NCBI GenBank assembly: GCA_964474045.1
Contig: CAYYRC010000003.1
Coordinates: 87,012-151,011 of the forward strand
Direction: 5' to 3'
From: JACJWR01 sp964474045
GTDB taxonomy: Bacteria; Actinomycetota; Actinomycetes; S36-B12; UBA10799
DNA: 64,000 nt
This document shows, one piece after another, positions 37,424-48,282 of this stretch (position 1 is its first letter; the number at the start of each line of letters is the position of its first letter). The position numbers and the translations under genes were made by a program. The notes below the pieces were generated by a model that saw only the letters and a program-made list of their open reading frames with translations, was not told where the DNA came from and did not search any database.

Positions 37424-37513
37424 GATCAGGTCCCTTCGGCGGCGGCTTGAGTCTGCGGCGGGCGCCGGGCATCGGTCGGCGGCTAGCGCGCCGACAACCC
37501 TAGCCGACGCACC

Positions 37514-37579
37514 GTTTGCGCCACTTCCGCACGTTTGCGCCCTGTCTGCACGGCGCAAACGACGGAAAGTGGCGCAATC
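37514..37579. repeat. R2 palindromic repeat, copy A
   Basis: GTTTGCGCC occurs twice forward (37514 and 37533) and its reverse complement twice (GGCGCAAAC at 37552, GGCGCAAT near 37571), giving a nested stem of about 27 bp with a 10-nt loop. It lies 25 nt past the stop of the MFS pseudogene and upstream of the MBL gene. The same design and much of the sequence recur at 52071-52136. Confidence 0.75.
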
Positions 37580-37603
37580 CCCGAGAGGGGCGGAGGTGGC
37601 CGG

Positions 37604-38705
37604 CTAGGTGACGGGCGTCGCCGACGCCGCAGCCGCGTTGAGCAGCGTGATTCCCATCGCCGCGCCGATCTGCTGTACGGCGTTGACCAGCGCAGAAGCC
37701 ACGCCTGCGTCGCCGTCGTCGACGCCGATGAGAGCCGTGGATGACAGCGGCACCACCGCCAGGGCCACTCCGACCCCGACCAGGACTTCGGCACCCATGA
37801 TGAAGGCGAGATGGGTGTCGACCGAGAGCCGCGACAGCATCAGCATCCCCGCGGCGGCAATGAGCGAGCCGGACACCACCAGCGGCCGGGGACCGGTCTT
37901 GGGCAGCAGCGAGGCGGTCAGCGTCGATGTCGCCACGATCGCGATGGCAAACGGGATGAAGGCCAAGCCGGTCTGCAGCGGGGAGAGCCCCAGCGACCCC
38001 TGGAAGTAGAACGTCAAGAAGAAGAACAGCGCGGAGAGCCCGATCGCGGTCAGCACCAGCGCAAGGTAGGAGCCCCCGCGGCTGCGGTCCATGAACACCC
38101 GCATGGGTAGCAGCGGATGCGAGGAGCGCCGCTCCCAGAGGACGAAGACCACAAGTACGAGGAAGCCGCCGATCGTCAAGGGCAAGGTGAGCGGCGCGGT
38201 CCACCCCCTGCCTTCCTCCCCGGCGATCGTGAAGCCGTACACCAGCATCCCCAGGCCGATGGCCGACATCACCACGCCGGGTATGTCGTACCGACGCTCG
38301 CCCTCGGCACGGCTCTCGCGGAGGAACTTGACGCCCATGAGGATCGCCACCGCTGACAGCGGGACATTGATGCCCAGGGTCCAGCGCCATGACACGTACT
38401 GCGACAGCAGGCCTCCCAGGATGAGGCCGCCCGCCATGCCGCCGCCCGCGATCGCGCCGTTGACGGCGAAGGCCTTGGCACGCTCACGGGGATCCAAGAA
38501 GGTCACGGTGAGCAGCGCCAGAGCTGCCGGTGTCAGCAGGGCGGCATACACGCCCTGCACGACGCGGGCGCCGATGAGCATCAAGCACGGCCATCAACTG
38601 CGCGAGGGCGATCACCGCCAACGCCCACCAGCGTTGGGGATCGGGCGTCGGCGCTGCATCGCCGGCGACTCCTGCGCTGCCGTTGCCTAGGCTGACCTGC
38701 GCCAT
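37604..38705 (-). pseudogene. DHA2-family MFS transporter (14-helix drug:H+ antiporter type), internally deleted, frameshifted and 3' truncated
   Basis: GGAGG and an ATG at 38705 open a normal DHA2 start (RWWALAVIALAQLMAVLDA, helix 1). The sequence then jumps directly to MLIGARVVQG of helix 4 in another frame, with the joint at GATGC (38582-38578). Helices 1(end) to 3 are gone, about 80 codons by family comparison. The remaining frame runs through the middle helices and stops after GITLLNAAAASATPVT, so the last helix is missing too. It was probably a TetR-controlled efflux pump; the divergent TetR gene is intact. Confidence 0.82.
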
Positions 38706-38819
38706 CGTCTTGCCTCCCACCAAGGACAACCGTGTCTGTCGAGGCTAAGCCGACGCCGGGCGCCGCTAGTGATATGCCAGTACGAGTCCGCGCGAGCAAA
38801 GGGATGGCAGGCTAGGGCG

Positions 38820-39407
38820 ATGGTTCGGATGTCGGTGGACCAGCGGCGCACTCACGCACGTGCAGTTGCCCGCCAACTGCTGGGCAGCGGAACGACGGCC
38901 GAGAAGCTCACACTCCGCTCCGTCGCAGAGGCTTCGGGCACGCCGCTGGCGACGCTGACCTACGCCTACCGATCTGTCACCGACCTGCTGGCCGATCTGC
39001 GCGCCGAGTTCGAGGCGGAGTGCGCCGAGAATCAGCGGCACGTCGGCGGCCGCGGGCTCCGCATCGAGCTGGCCCGCATGCTCGACGGCTACCTCGACGT
39101 CATCGCCCAGGACCGCGCCAACGCCGAGATCGTGCGCTGGCAGATGCTCCTCATCGCCCGCGGCGACATCGTGTTGTCGGCGGGTCTGTCGATGCGGGCG
39201 TGCCTGCGCCACATTCAGGAGCAGTCGGGAGAGCAGTGGCGGCTGTCAGTCGATGAGCTCTCAACCGTGACTCAGGCCATGGTCTCCGGGATGCATGTCC
39301 AGTTCCTGGTACGGGGTGCTGATCCGGTCGCCCTGCGGGCGTGGCGCGAAGACGCGGCGTCCGTGGTGGACGCAGCGGTCACCCTTGCCCAGCCCACCGA
39401 GGGGTGA
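38820..39407 (+). CDS. TetR-family transcriptional regulator
   Basis: The 195-residue protein has an N-terminal HTH (ARQLLGSGTTAEKLTLRSVAEASGTPLATLTYAYRSVTDLLADL) and an all-helical ligand domain. It is divergent from the broken MFS transporter, the usual layout for a local repressor of an efflux pump. GACA...TGTC inverted arms lie in the shared 114-nt spacer, but I cannot confirm an operator. The ligand is unknown. An alternative start is the Met three codons later. Confidence 0.8.
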   Translation: MVRMSVDQRRTHARAVARQLLGSGTTAEKLTLRSVAEASGTPLATLTYAYRSVTDLLADLRAEFEAECAENQRHVGGRGLRIELARMLDGYLDVIAQDRANAEIVRWQMLLIARGDIVLSAGLSMRACLRHIQEQSGEQWRLSVDELSTVTQAMVSGMHVQFLVRGADPVALRAWREDAASVVDAAVTLAQPTEG

Positions 39408-39434
39408 CGGCCCCGCCGCGCCCGAACCACATTG

Positions 39435-39857
39435 TCAGAAAGCGACAGCGGCCTCCGCGTCCGAGACCGCAGGGTGGCGGCCGTGCTGATCGGCCTCGGC
39501 AGTGTCGTCGGCGGTGATGGGCCGGTAGGTGTAGAAGAAGGTGACGCCATCAGGGCCGACGTCGGTCACGCCATGCGGCACGCCCGGGGGGACGTAGACG
39601 TACGCGCCCGCCGACATCTGCTTCCCGACCATGGTGGCCGAGCCCTGGGTGACGAGGATGTGGTGCTGCGCCGTCGCGTGGGTGTGCACCGGGTTGATGC
39701 TCCCGGGCTCGATCCGCATGAGGCCCAGCCGCACATTGCCGGACTGCCAGAGCAGCTTCTGCGTCACCCCAGGATCGTCCCCGAGCGGCAGCCACGGGCG
39801 ATCGTCCACCTCCGCAGCGGTCAACGCGATGAGTTCGCCGAGGTCGTCTGCAGACAT
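39435..39857 (-). CDS. Small cupin-domain protein
   Basis: The 140-residue single-domain beta-barrel has cupin motif 1 (HTHATAQHHILVTQGSA) and motif 2 (VPPGVPHGV). The His residues and a Gln in the Glu position could bind one metal ion. It may be an isomerase, dioxygenase or sensor; the sequence does not say. It is convergent with the TetR gene (27 nt between stops), and I see no operon partner. The C-terminal 25 residues are poorly conserved. Confidence 0.75.
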   Translation of the reverse strand: MSADDLGELIALTAAEVDDRPWLPLGDDPGVTQKLLWQSGNVRLGLMRIEPGSINPVHTHATAQHHILVTQGSATMVGKQMSAGAYVYVPPGVPHGVTDVGPDGVTFFYTYRPITADDTAEADQHGRHPAVSDAEAAVAF

Positions 39858-40101
39858 GAGTTGCTCCTCTGGTGAAAGCGGCCGGCGCCGGGGCTGGTGT
39901 TCCTCGACTCGACTCTAGTGCGGCTCGGCCGCTTCGCGGCAATGGTGCAGAAGGGTTTCACCTTCGCTCAAGTCGCTGCGCCCCCAAGCGGCACCGCACC
40001 ATAGGCTAGGCGAGCACGACTGCTACCCACCACTGCAACAGGGACGCCGAGAGCGCGCGCCCCTGCCGGACGAACGCAACCGAAGGACGCGGACAAGTCA
40101 C

Positions 40102-41595
40102 ATGGGCGACACCATCGAACCCACCAGCGACATCGAGGCCGACGCTGACGTCGTGGCCGTGATCGAGGAGACGGTTGAGGTCGCGAACGGCCAGCACGAG
40201 TCCGCCGGCAACGACCACTCCCCCGACGAGCCGACGCAGTCGGACCAGGCCGACGCGCCTGACGGCGCTGACACCCCTGCCGCCGAAACGCCCGCGACAC
40301 CAGCGCCCCGGCCGCCCCTGCCGTCGCAGATGGGTCCCCGCCCCCGCACCGACGACGCCGGCTCGCCGCGTCCCGTGGCGCCCTCGGATTCGGAGAAGTT
40401 CGGCCGCGTTGACGACGACGGCAACGTGTTCGTGACGCTGCCCAACGGCGACGAGCACTTCGTCGGGCAGTACCAAGCCGGCTCGCCGCAGGACGGCCTG
40501 CGCATGTACGCGCGGCGCTACGACGACCTGGTCGTCAAGATCGAGCTGACCGGCAAGCGCCTGACTGACGGCCACCTGGACCCCGCCGAGGCCACGAGGA
40601 CCGTCGAGGAGATTCGCAGCGCCCTGCTGGATCCGACCTTCGTCGGCGACCTCGGTGCCCTCGCCGACCGGGAGCGGCAGCTGGAGCAGCTAGTAGAGCT
40701 GCGCCGCGAAACCCTCGCCGCTGAGAAGGAGGCCGCGAAGGCCGCCGCCGCCCAGCGCCGCGAGGAGATCGTCGCCGAGGCCGAGCAGCTGGCCACCTCG
40801 CACGACTGGCGCAAGGCTGGGGACCGGTTCAAGGCGCTGGTGGAGGACTGGAAGACCATTCCGCGCTTCGACCGCGGCACCGAGCAGGAGCTGTGGAAGC
40901 GGTTCAGCGCCGCCCGCTCCGCATTCGACAAGGCCCGCCGCGCCCACCAGTCGGCGATGGAGAAGCAGCACGCGGCGGCGCGGGAGAAGAAGGAGAAGCT
41001 GGTCGCCCAGGCCCAGGAGCTGTCCACCTCCACCGACTGGGCGCCCACCGCGCTCGCGCTGCGCGGGCTCATGGACCAGTGGAAGGCGGCTGGGTTCGCC
41101 GGCAAGCCGGCGGACGACAAGCTCTGGCGGGCCTTCCGCAAGGCGCAGGACAAGTTCTTCGCCGCCCGCAAGGCCACGTTCGACGCCCGCGACGCCGAAC
41201 AGGTGCAGAACCGGGACGCGAAGGCCGCCATCGTCGAGCAGGCCGAGGCGCTGCTGCCGGTCAAGGACCACGCCAAGGCCCGCAAGGCCTTCCGCGCGCT
41301 GCAGGGTGAGTACGCGGCGATCGGACATGTGCCGCGCGCCGACAAGCCCAAGCTGGACGCCCGCATGCATAAGGTGGACGAGGCCATCAAGCGCAGCGAG
41401 AGCGATCAGTGGCGGCGCACCGACCCGGAGAAGACCGAGCGGGCAAACACCATGGTCAAGCTGTACGAGAAGTCAGTCGCGGACCTGCAGCAGCGCCTGG
41501 ACGACGCCCGCGCCGCGGGCGCCGACACCGCCGGGCTGGCGGCCGAACTGGCCTCGGCGCAGCAGTTGCTGGACGTGGCGCGCAAGTACACCTGA
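40102..41595 (+). CDS. DUF349-repeat protein
   Basis: The 497-residue protein has an acidic, Pro/Ala-rich, probably disordered N-terminus (1-95), then three or four DUF349 units of about 70 residues, each with a W-K/R-x-F-x-A-x-R/K-D-K-F type core, in a charged helical, coiled-coil-like array. It lacks catalytic motifs. The gene sits beside relA, convergent, as in many actinobacteria. Function is not known. GAAGGA upstream supports the ATG. Confidence 0.8.
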   Translation: MGDTIEPTSDIEADADVVAVIEETVEVANGQHESAGNDHSPDEPTQSDQADAPDGADTPAAETPATPAPRPPLPSQMGPRPRTDDAGSPRPVAPSDSEKFGRVDDDGNVFVTLPNGDEHFVGQYQAGSPQDGLRMYARRYDDLVVKIELTGKRLTDGHLDPAEATRTVEEIRSALLDPTFVGDLGALADRERQLEQLVELRRETLAAEKEAAKAAAAQRREEIVAEAEQLATSHDWRKAGDRFKALVEDWKTIPRFDRGTEQELWKRFSAARSAFDKARRAHQSAMEKQHAAAREKKEKLVAQAQELSTSTDWAPTALALRGLMDQWKAAGFAGKPADDKLWRAFRKAQDKFFAARKATFDARDAEQVQNRDAKAAIVEQAEALLPVKDHAKARKAFRALQGEYAAIGHVPRADKPKLDARMHKVDEAIKRSESDQWRRTDPEKTERANTMVKLYEKSVADLQQRLDDARAAGADTAGLAAELASAQQLLDVARKYT

Positions 41596-41600
41596 CGGGA

Positions 41601-41615
41601 GGCGGGCGACCCGCC
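41601..41615. terminator. Hairpin between convergent DUF349 and relA genes
   Basis: GGCGGG-CGA-CCCGCC is a perfect 6-bp GC stem with a 3-nt loop, lying in the 22-nt gap between the two stop codons. It could terminate transcription from both sides. No U-tract is present. Confidence 0.45.
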
Positions 41616-41617
41616 CG

Positions 41618-43882
41618 TTACACGCGATAGGCGTCGTAGACGCCCTCGACGCCGCGCACCGCGTTGATGACCGCCCCCAGGTGCTGGGGATCGGCCATCT
41701 CGAAGGTGAAGCGCGACTGCGCGATGCGGTCCTTGGACGTGGACACCGAAGCCGACAGGATGTTGACGTGCTGGTCGGACAGCATGCGCGTGACGTCCGA
41801 CAGCAGCGCCGATCGATCCAGCGCCTCCACCTGGATGTTGACCAGGAACGATGCGCTCGAGCGCGGGTTCCAGTGGACGCTGACGAACCGTTGCGGCTCC
41901 TGCTCCATCGACGGCAGGTTGTTGCAGTCCCGACGGTGGACCGACACGCCATGGCCGCGGGTGACGAAGCCCACGATCTCGTCGCCCGGCACGGGTGTGC
42001 AGCACTTGGCCAACTTCACCCACACGTCGTCCGAGCCGTCGACCATGATTCCCGGGTTCGTGTCCGAGCTGGCCGCCCGATGGCTGCGCAGGACGGTCGG
42101 GTTGAGCGCCTCTGCAACATCGTCGCTCGTCGCATCGACACCGCCGCGGGAGGCGACGAGCCGCTCCACCACCGTGGCCACGGACACGTGGTGGTCGCCG
42201 ATCGCGCGGAAGAGCGAGGCGATGTCGTCGTAGTGCAGATCCGCGGCAATGGCCGCCAGCTCGGGTCCGTCGACCGTGGCCGCCACCGGCATCGCGTTGC
42301 GGCGCAGCCCGCGGACAAGCGCTTCGCGCCCCTTGGTGACGGCCTCCTCTCGCCGCTCCCGGGAGTACCAGGCCCGGATCTTGGACTTGGCGCGGTTGGA
42401 CACCACGAAGCGCAGCCAGTCCTGGCTGGGCCCGGCCGAGTCGGACTTGGCGGTGAAGATCTCCACCACGTCGCCGTTGTCGAGCACGCTCTCCAGCGGG
42501 ACGAGCTTGCCGTTGACCTTCGCCCCCACGCAGCGGTGCCCGACCTCTGTGTGCACGGCGTAGGCGAAGTCCACCGGCGTCGAGTCCGCCGGCAACGCGA
42601 CGACGTCGCCGCGGGGGGTGAACACATAGACCTCTGCCGAGCTGAGGTCGTAGCGCAGTCCGTCCAGGAACTCATCCGGATCATCGACCTCGCGCTGCCA
42701 CTCCAGCAGCTGCCGCAACCAGCCGAAGTCGTCCGGGCCGTGCTTCCCGCCGACGTCGGCCTGCTTGTAGCGCCAGTGGGCGGCGACGCCGAACTCGGCG
42801 GTGCGGTGCATGTCGAACGTGCGGATCTGCATCTCGACCGGCTTGCCCCCCGGGCCGATCACCGTGGTGTGCAGGGACTGGTACATCGTGAACTTGGGCA
42901 TCGCGATGTAGTCCTTGAACCGCCCCGGCACGGGGTTGAACCGCGAATGCAGGATGCCCAGGACGGCATAGCAGTCCCGGATCGTCTCGACCAGGATCCG
43001 CACGCCGACCAGGTCATAGATCTCGGCGAAGTCGCGCCCCCGCACGATCATCTTCTGATAGATCGAGTAGTAGTGCTTGGGGCGGCCGGTCACGGTGGCC
43101 TTGATGCGGGCGCGGCGTAGCTCCTCCTCCAGCATCTCGGTGACCTGGTTCAGGTACTCTCCGCGGCCCGGGGCCCGCTGGCTGACCAGGCGCTCGATCT
43201 CCTCGAACATCTTGGGGTACAGCGTCGCGAACGACAGGTCCTCCAGCTCCCACTTGATGGTGTTCATGCCCAGGCGATGGGCGAGTGGGGCATAGATCTC
43301 GAGCGTCTCGTGGGCCTTGGACTCCTGCTTGTGCGGCGGCATGGCGCCCAGAGTGCGCATGTTGTGCAGACGGTCGGCCAACTTGATGACGAGCACGCGG
43401 ATGTCCCGGGCCATCGCGACGACCATCTTGCGGACCGTCTCGGCGGCGCTGGCCGAGCCGTACTTGACCTTGTCCAGCTTGGTGACACCGTCTACCAGGG
43501 CGGCGATCTCGTCGCCGAACTCGGCTCGCAGCTCGTCCAGCGAGTACTCGGTGTCCTCGATGGTGTCGTGCAGCAGCGCGGCCGCCACCGTGGGGCCGGT
43601 CATGCCGAGCTCGGCCAGGATCGTCGCCACGGCCACCGGGTGGGTGATGTACGCCTCGCCGCTGCGGCGCTTCTGGTCGCGGTGGTAGTAGGCGGCGATC
43701 TCGAAGGCGCGGTCGAGGGTGTCCCAGTCGCTCTTCGGATGGAACTTGCGCAGCGCGCGTTTGACCGGGTCCATCATCGGATCGCCGCTGCGGACTTGCG
43801 TCAGCCGGCCGAACCGGGACAGGCGGCGACGCGTCACGGGCGCGGGCGGGGTCGCGCCGGAGGGTGCGGCGTCGCTGGTCAT
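41618..43882 (-). CDS. relA: Bifunctional (p)ppGpp synthetase/hydrolase RelA/SpoT (Rel)
   Basis: The 754-residue protein has the HD hydrolase domain (ALLHDTIEDT intact), the synthetase domain (GRPKHYYSIYQKM, VGVRILVETIRDCYAVLG, RFKDYIAMPKFTMYQSLHTTV), TGS domain (VFTPRGDVVALPADSTPVDFAYAVHTEVG), zinc-finger/helical region (CCTPVPGDEIVGF ... HRRDCNNL) and a C-terminal ACT/RRM domain. Both activities look intact, as expected for the single Rel of actinobacteria. It controls the stringent response. An inner Met at residue 36 is a possible alternative start. Confidence 0.95.
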   Translation of the reverse strand: MTSDAAPSGATPPAPVTRRRLSRFGRLTQVRSGDPMMDPVKRALRKFHPKSDWDTLDRAFEIAAYYHRDQKRRSGEAYITHPVAVATILAELGMTGPTVAAALLHDTIEDTEYSLDELRAEFGDEIAALVDGVTKLDKVKYGSASAAETVRKMVVAMARDIRVLVIKLADRLHNMRTLGAMPPHKQESKAHETLEIYAPLAHRLGMNTIKWELEDLSFATLYPKMFEEIERLVSQRAPGRGEYLNQVTEMLEEELRRARIKATVTGRPKHYYSIYQKMIVRGRDFAEIYDLVGVRILVETIRDCYAVLGILHSRFNPVPGRFKDYIAMPKFTMYQSLHTTVIGPGGKPVEMQIRTFDMHRTAEFGVAAHWRYKQADVGGKHGPDDFGWLRQLLEWQREVDDPDEFLDGLRYDLSSAEVYVFTPRGDVVALPADSTPVDFAYAVHTEVGHRCVGAKVNGKLVPLESVLDNGDVVEIFTAKSDSAGPSQDWLRFVVSNRAKSKIRAWYSRERREEAVTKGREALVRGLRRNAMPVAATVDGPELAAIAADLHYDDIASLFRAIGDHHVSVATVVERLVASRGGVDATSDDVAEALNPTVLRSHRAASSDTNPGIMVDGSDDVWVKLAKCCTPVPGDEIVGFVTRGHGVSVHRRDCNNLPSMEQEPQRFVSVHWNPRSSASFLVNIQVEALDRSALLSDVTRMLSDQHVNILSASVSTSKDRIAQSRFTFEMADPQHLGAVINAVRGVEGVYDAYRV

Positions 43883-43954
43883 GGTCGCTCCCTCCGATCG
43901 GCGTTGGACCAGAAGTCTACGACCTGACCGTCAGCGCCGCTGCTGACCGGCGCA

Positions 43955-45139
43955 TCACGACCGTTTGCTGCGCGGCTGCTTCTTGGGCTGGTTGCGGTGG
44001 CCGCCCTGGCGGTGCGGACGCTCCTTGCGGGGGGTGGCTGTCGGGGCGTCGGCGTCGGAGCCGGTGCCAGCCGTCGGACCGGCCCCGACGCCGGCCGCAC
44101 CGGCAGCTGCCGCTCCGGACGCAGCACCGGCGCCTACCGCACCCGCGGCCACGAGGGTGGAAGGGCCCCGCTTGGCGCTGGCGCGCCGGGCCAGCACGCG
44201 GGAGTGCAGCGCCTTCATCTGCGGCTGGCGCTCCTTGAGCTGGCAGAGGAACGGGGTGGCGACGAAGATCGAGGAGTACGTGCCGGCCAACAGCCCGATG
44301 AAGAGCGCGAGCGCCAGGTCCTTCAATGTCCCAGCGCCCAACAGGCCAACGCCCACGAAGAGGATCGCGGCCACCGGCAGCAGCGCCACGATCGAGGTGT
44401 TGATCGAGCGCACCAGCGTCTGGTTGAGCGCCAGGTTGGCCGCCTCGCTGTAGGTCAGCTTGGACTGGCCCGTGATGTTCTTGGTGTTCTCCTTGACCTT
44501 GTCGAACACCACGACCGTGTCGTACAGCGAGAACCCCAGGATGGTGAGCACGCCGATCACCGTCGCGGGCGTCACCTCGAAGCCGACCAGGGCGTAGATG
44601 CCCACCGTGATGACCACGTCGTGGATCAGCGCCACCATCGCGGCGGCCGCCATCCGCCACTCGAAGTAGATGGACAGGAAGATCACCACGGCGATGAGGA
44701 ACACGACGAGGCCGGTGAGCGCCTTCTTCGTGATCTCCGAGCCCCAGGTCGCGCCCACCAACTGCACCTTGATGTCCTCGGCCTTGGTGCCGCAGGTGGT
44801 GGCTAGCTCGGCCACCATCTGCTCGCTCTGGGCAGCCGAAAGGGTCTCCGTCTGCAGCCTGATGCGATCTGAGCCCACCTGCTGCGTGATGGCGTTCTTG
44901 GCCCCGACCTTGCCAGCCGTGTCGCGGACCTGCTCGACAGTGCACGTCGGCGACGGCGTGATGAACTCCGCCCCGCCGCGGAACTCGATCCCCAGGTTGA
45001 GCCCGCGCACGGTGAGCCCCAGGATCGCCAGCAGCAGGATCACCGCCGAGATGGCGTACCAGAGCTTGGTCCGCCCGACGATGTCGTAGGAGACCTCGCC
45101 GCGGTACAGCTTGTTGGTGAAGTTACCGACCCGGGACAC
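43955..45139 (-). CDS. secF: Protein translocase subunit SecF
   Basis: The 394-residue protein has six membrane helices, with a large periplasmic loop after helix 1 (LNLGIEFRGGAEF) and the GFSLYDTVVVFDKVKEN core in helices 4-5. With SecD it uses proton flow to pull exported proteins. The GTG start with AAGGGAG overlaps the secD end by 17 nt. The C-terminal 90 residues are an Ala/Gly then Arg/Lys/Gln-rich tail ending PKKQPRSKRS, longer than in most SecF and probably cytoplasmic. Confidence 0.93.
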   Translation of the reverse strand: MSRVGNFTNKLYRGEVSYDIVGRTKLWYAISAVILLLAILGLTVRGLNLGIEFRGGAEFITPSPTCTVEQVRDTAGKVGAKNAITQQVGSDRIRLQTETLSAAQSEQMVAELATTCGTKAEDIKVQLVGATWGSEITKKALTGLVVFLIAVVIFLSIYFEWRMAAAAMVALIHDVVITVGIYALVGFEVTPATVIGVLTILGFSLYDTVVVFDKVKENTKNITGQSKLTYSEAANLALNQTLVRSINTSIVALLPVAAILFVGVGLLGAGTLKDLALALFIGLLAGTYSSIFVATPFLCQLKERQPQMKALHSRVLARRASAKRGPSTLVAAGAVGAGAASGAAAAGAAGVGAGPTAGTGSDADAPTATPRKERPHRQGGHRNQPKKQPRSKRS

Positions 45140-46790
45140 TGTCGACTCCCTTGCTCGCATCGGCGGCGTCCGCCACGGCGCCGGCCTGCGCCGCCGCGGC
45201 GTCGCCGTCGCCGTCGGCGGCAGCCGTGGCCGGCTTGTCCGACTTGGCCGGCTTCTTGTCGTGCTCGTGCTCGAGCACCACGGGCGGCGCCACACCGAGG
45301 CGCTTGGGGCTCACGCCGGTCAGCGCGCCGCCGGAGTTGAACCACTTGGTGCGCGCGAAGAGCGACACCAGAGGGCGCGTGAACAGGAAGGCCACGAGCA
45401 CGTCGATGATGGTCGTCAAGCCGAGCACGAAGGCGAAGCCGCGGACGTTGCCGACCGAGATGAAGTACAGGATCGCCGCGGCCAGCAGCGACACGAAGTC
45501 GGCAGCCAGGATCGTGTTCCGCGCCCGCACCCAGCCGGTCTCGGCCGCAGAGCGCAGGGTGCGGCCCTCCCGGATCTCGTCCCGGATGCGCTCGAAGTAC
45601 ACGACGAAGGAGTCGGCGGTGATACCGATTGCCACGATCGCGCCGGCCACGCCGGCGAGCGTGAGCGCCAGCCCCATCGTGCGCCCCAGGATGACGAAGA
45701 TGGCGTAGGTCAGCACCGCCGCGAGCACCAGGGACATCACCGCCACGAAGCCGAGCGCGCGGTAGTAGAGCAGCAGGTAGAGCGCGACCAGCGCCAAGCC
45801 GATGGCGCCGGCGAGCAGACCAGCCTTGAGCTGGTCGGTGCCCAGCGTCGGCGAGACCGTCGAGACCTCGGCGACCTCCAGCGTCACCGGCAGCGCGCCG
45901 TACTTCAGCACGTTCGCCGTGCCCTGCGCCTCTTCGATGGTGAAGTTCCCCGTGATCTGCGCCTTGCCGCCCAGGATCGCGCTCTGGAAGCGCGGGGCAG
46001 ACTGCACGAGCCCGTCCAGGACGATCCCGAACTGGTTCTGCGGGGCCGGCAGCGACACCAGCCGGCTGGACGTGTCGGCCAGCGCCTTGGCGCCCTCGTC
46101 GTCGAAGGTCAGGTCCACCTGCCAGCCGCCGCCGCCGTTCTGCGGCAGCGAGGCCTGGGCGTCAGTGACGTTGGTGCCGCGCAGGAAGGCGGGCTCCAGC
46201 ACGTACTTGGCTGTGCCGTCCTTGTCGCAGGTGACGATCCACTTGGCCGGATCGTCGGGCCTGCCGCCCTGTCGGGCCGCCGGGTTGGTGCAGTCCAGGG
46301 ACGTCATGGCGGCAGTGATGGCGGGGTCGTCGGCGCTGGCACCCTCGACCGGGGCCAGCAGCGGCGTCGCCGGCGCCGCCGTGCCCTCCGCCAGGCCGGG
46401 CGCGCCGATCGCGGACACCGCACGGAAGTCCAGCAGCGCCGTCTGCTTGATCTGGTCGGCGATCTGCTGGGAATTGACCCCAGGCACGCTCACCACGATC
46501 GCGGCGTTGGCGCCGGAGCCCTGCGTGGTGACCTCGGCCTCGGCCACGCCGAAGGCGTTGACGCGCTGGCGGATGATCTCCACGGACTGTTTGAGGGCCA
46601 CGTCGCTGATGGGTCCGGCGTCGCCGATGGCACGCGGCTGCAGGATCACCTGGGTGCCGCCGCGCAGGTCCAGGCCCAGGCGCGGAGCATGGTCGGTGCC
46701 CGGCCAGAAGGCCCAGGCCAACAGGCCCACCAGGATGATGGCCATGACGATGAGCGCCCGCACGGGGCGGTAGCGGCGAGGCGGAGCCAT
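45123..46790 (-). CDS. secD: Protein translocase subunit SecD
   Basis: The 555-residue partner of SecF has helix 1, RLGLDLRGGTQVILQP, a large periplasmic domain (P1 head and base) and the C-terminal five helices with GITADSFVVYFERIRDE. The first hydrophobic segment follows a basic start. The C-terminus is Ala/Asp-rich. It lies in the conserved yajC-secD-secF run, 3 nt after yajC. The periplasmic domain contains Ala/Pro-rich insertions relative to E. coli. Confidence 0.93.
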   Translation of the reverse strand: MAPPRRYRPVRALIVMAIILVGLLAWAFWPGTDHAPRLGLDLRGGTQVILQPRAIGDAGPISDVALKQSVEIIRQRVNAFGVAEAEVTTQGSGANAAIVVSVPGVNSQQIADQIKQTALLDFRAVSAIGAPGLAEGTAAPATPLLAPVEGASADDPAITAAMTSLDCTNPAARQGGRPDDPAKWIVTCDKDGTAKYVLEPAFLRGTNVTDAQASLPQNGGGGWQVDLTFDDEGAKALADTSSRLVSLPAPQNQFGIVLDGLVQSAPRFQSAILGGKAQITGNFTIEEAQGTANVLKYGALPVTLEVAEVSTVSPTLGTDQLKAGLLAGAIGLALVALYLLLYYRALGFVAVMSLVLAAVLTYAIFVILGRTMGLALTLAGVAGAIVAIGITADSFVVYFERIRDEIREGRTLRSAAETGWVRARNTILAADFVSLLAAAILYFISVGNVRGFAFVLGLTTIIDVLVAFLFTRPLVSLFARTKWFNSGGALTGVSPKRLGVAPPVVLEHEHDKKPAKSDKPATAAADGDGDAAAAQAGAVADAADASKGVDSVPGR

Positions 46791-46793
46791 GGC

Positions 46794-47114
46794 TCAGCTG
46801 TGCTTGTCGCCGTCGAGGACGGTGGGTGCAGGGTCCTCGATCGCGTCCGAGGTCTGCTCCTCAACGATCCGCGCCACCGCAGCCTTCGCGTACTTCACAC
46901 GCACCCCGGGGGCGACCTCGAGCTCCACCGTGTCGTCTCCGACTGCGCTCAGCGTGCCGTAGATGCCCGCAGTGGTCATGACTTCCTGCCCGACCGCCAG
47001 CTCGGCCACGAGGGCGCGCGCCTCCTTCTGCCGCCGCTGCGCGGGGCGCACCATCAGGAAGTAGAACCCCAAGAACATCACGACGATGAACAGCAGGGGC
47101 AGATAACCCTCCAC
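46794..47114 (-). CDS. yajC: Preprotein translocase subunit YajC
   Basis: The 106-residue protein has a single N-terminal membrane helix (LPLLFIVVMFLGFYFLMVRPAQRRQKE) and a small beta-rich cytoplasmic domain with LAVGQEVMTTAGIYGTL. It associates with SecDF. The GTG with GGAGG 8 nt upstream is preferred over the upstream ATG, which would add a stretch unlike the family. It ends with an acidic tail. Confidence 0.92.
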   Translation of the reverse strand: MEGYLPLLFIVVMFLGFYFLMVRPAQRRQKEARALVAELAVGQEVMTTAGIYGTLSAVGDDTVELEVAPGVRVKYAKAAVARIVEEQTSDAIEDPAPTVLDGDKHS

Positions 47115-47226
47115 GGAACCTCCAGGCCTAGATAACCAGCCGATCCTAACCATGCGACCCCGCGCCCCGATGCAGCAGACGCGGTGCGGCGGCGCAGCCG
47201 TGGCGACGCCGCGCCTGCGCCGCGGT

Positions 47227-48278
<1,052 letters not shown>

Positions 48279-48282
<4 letters not shown>

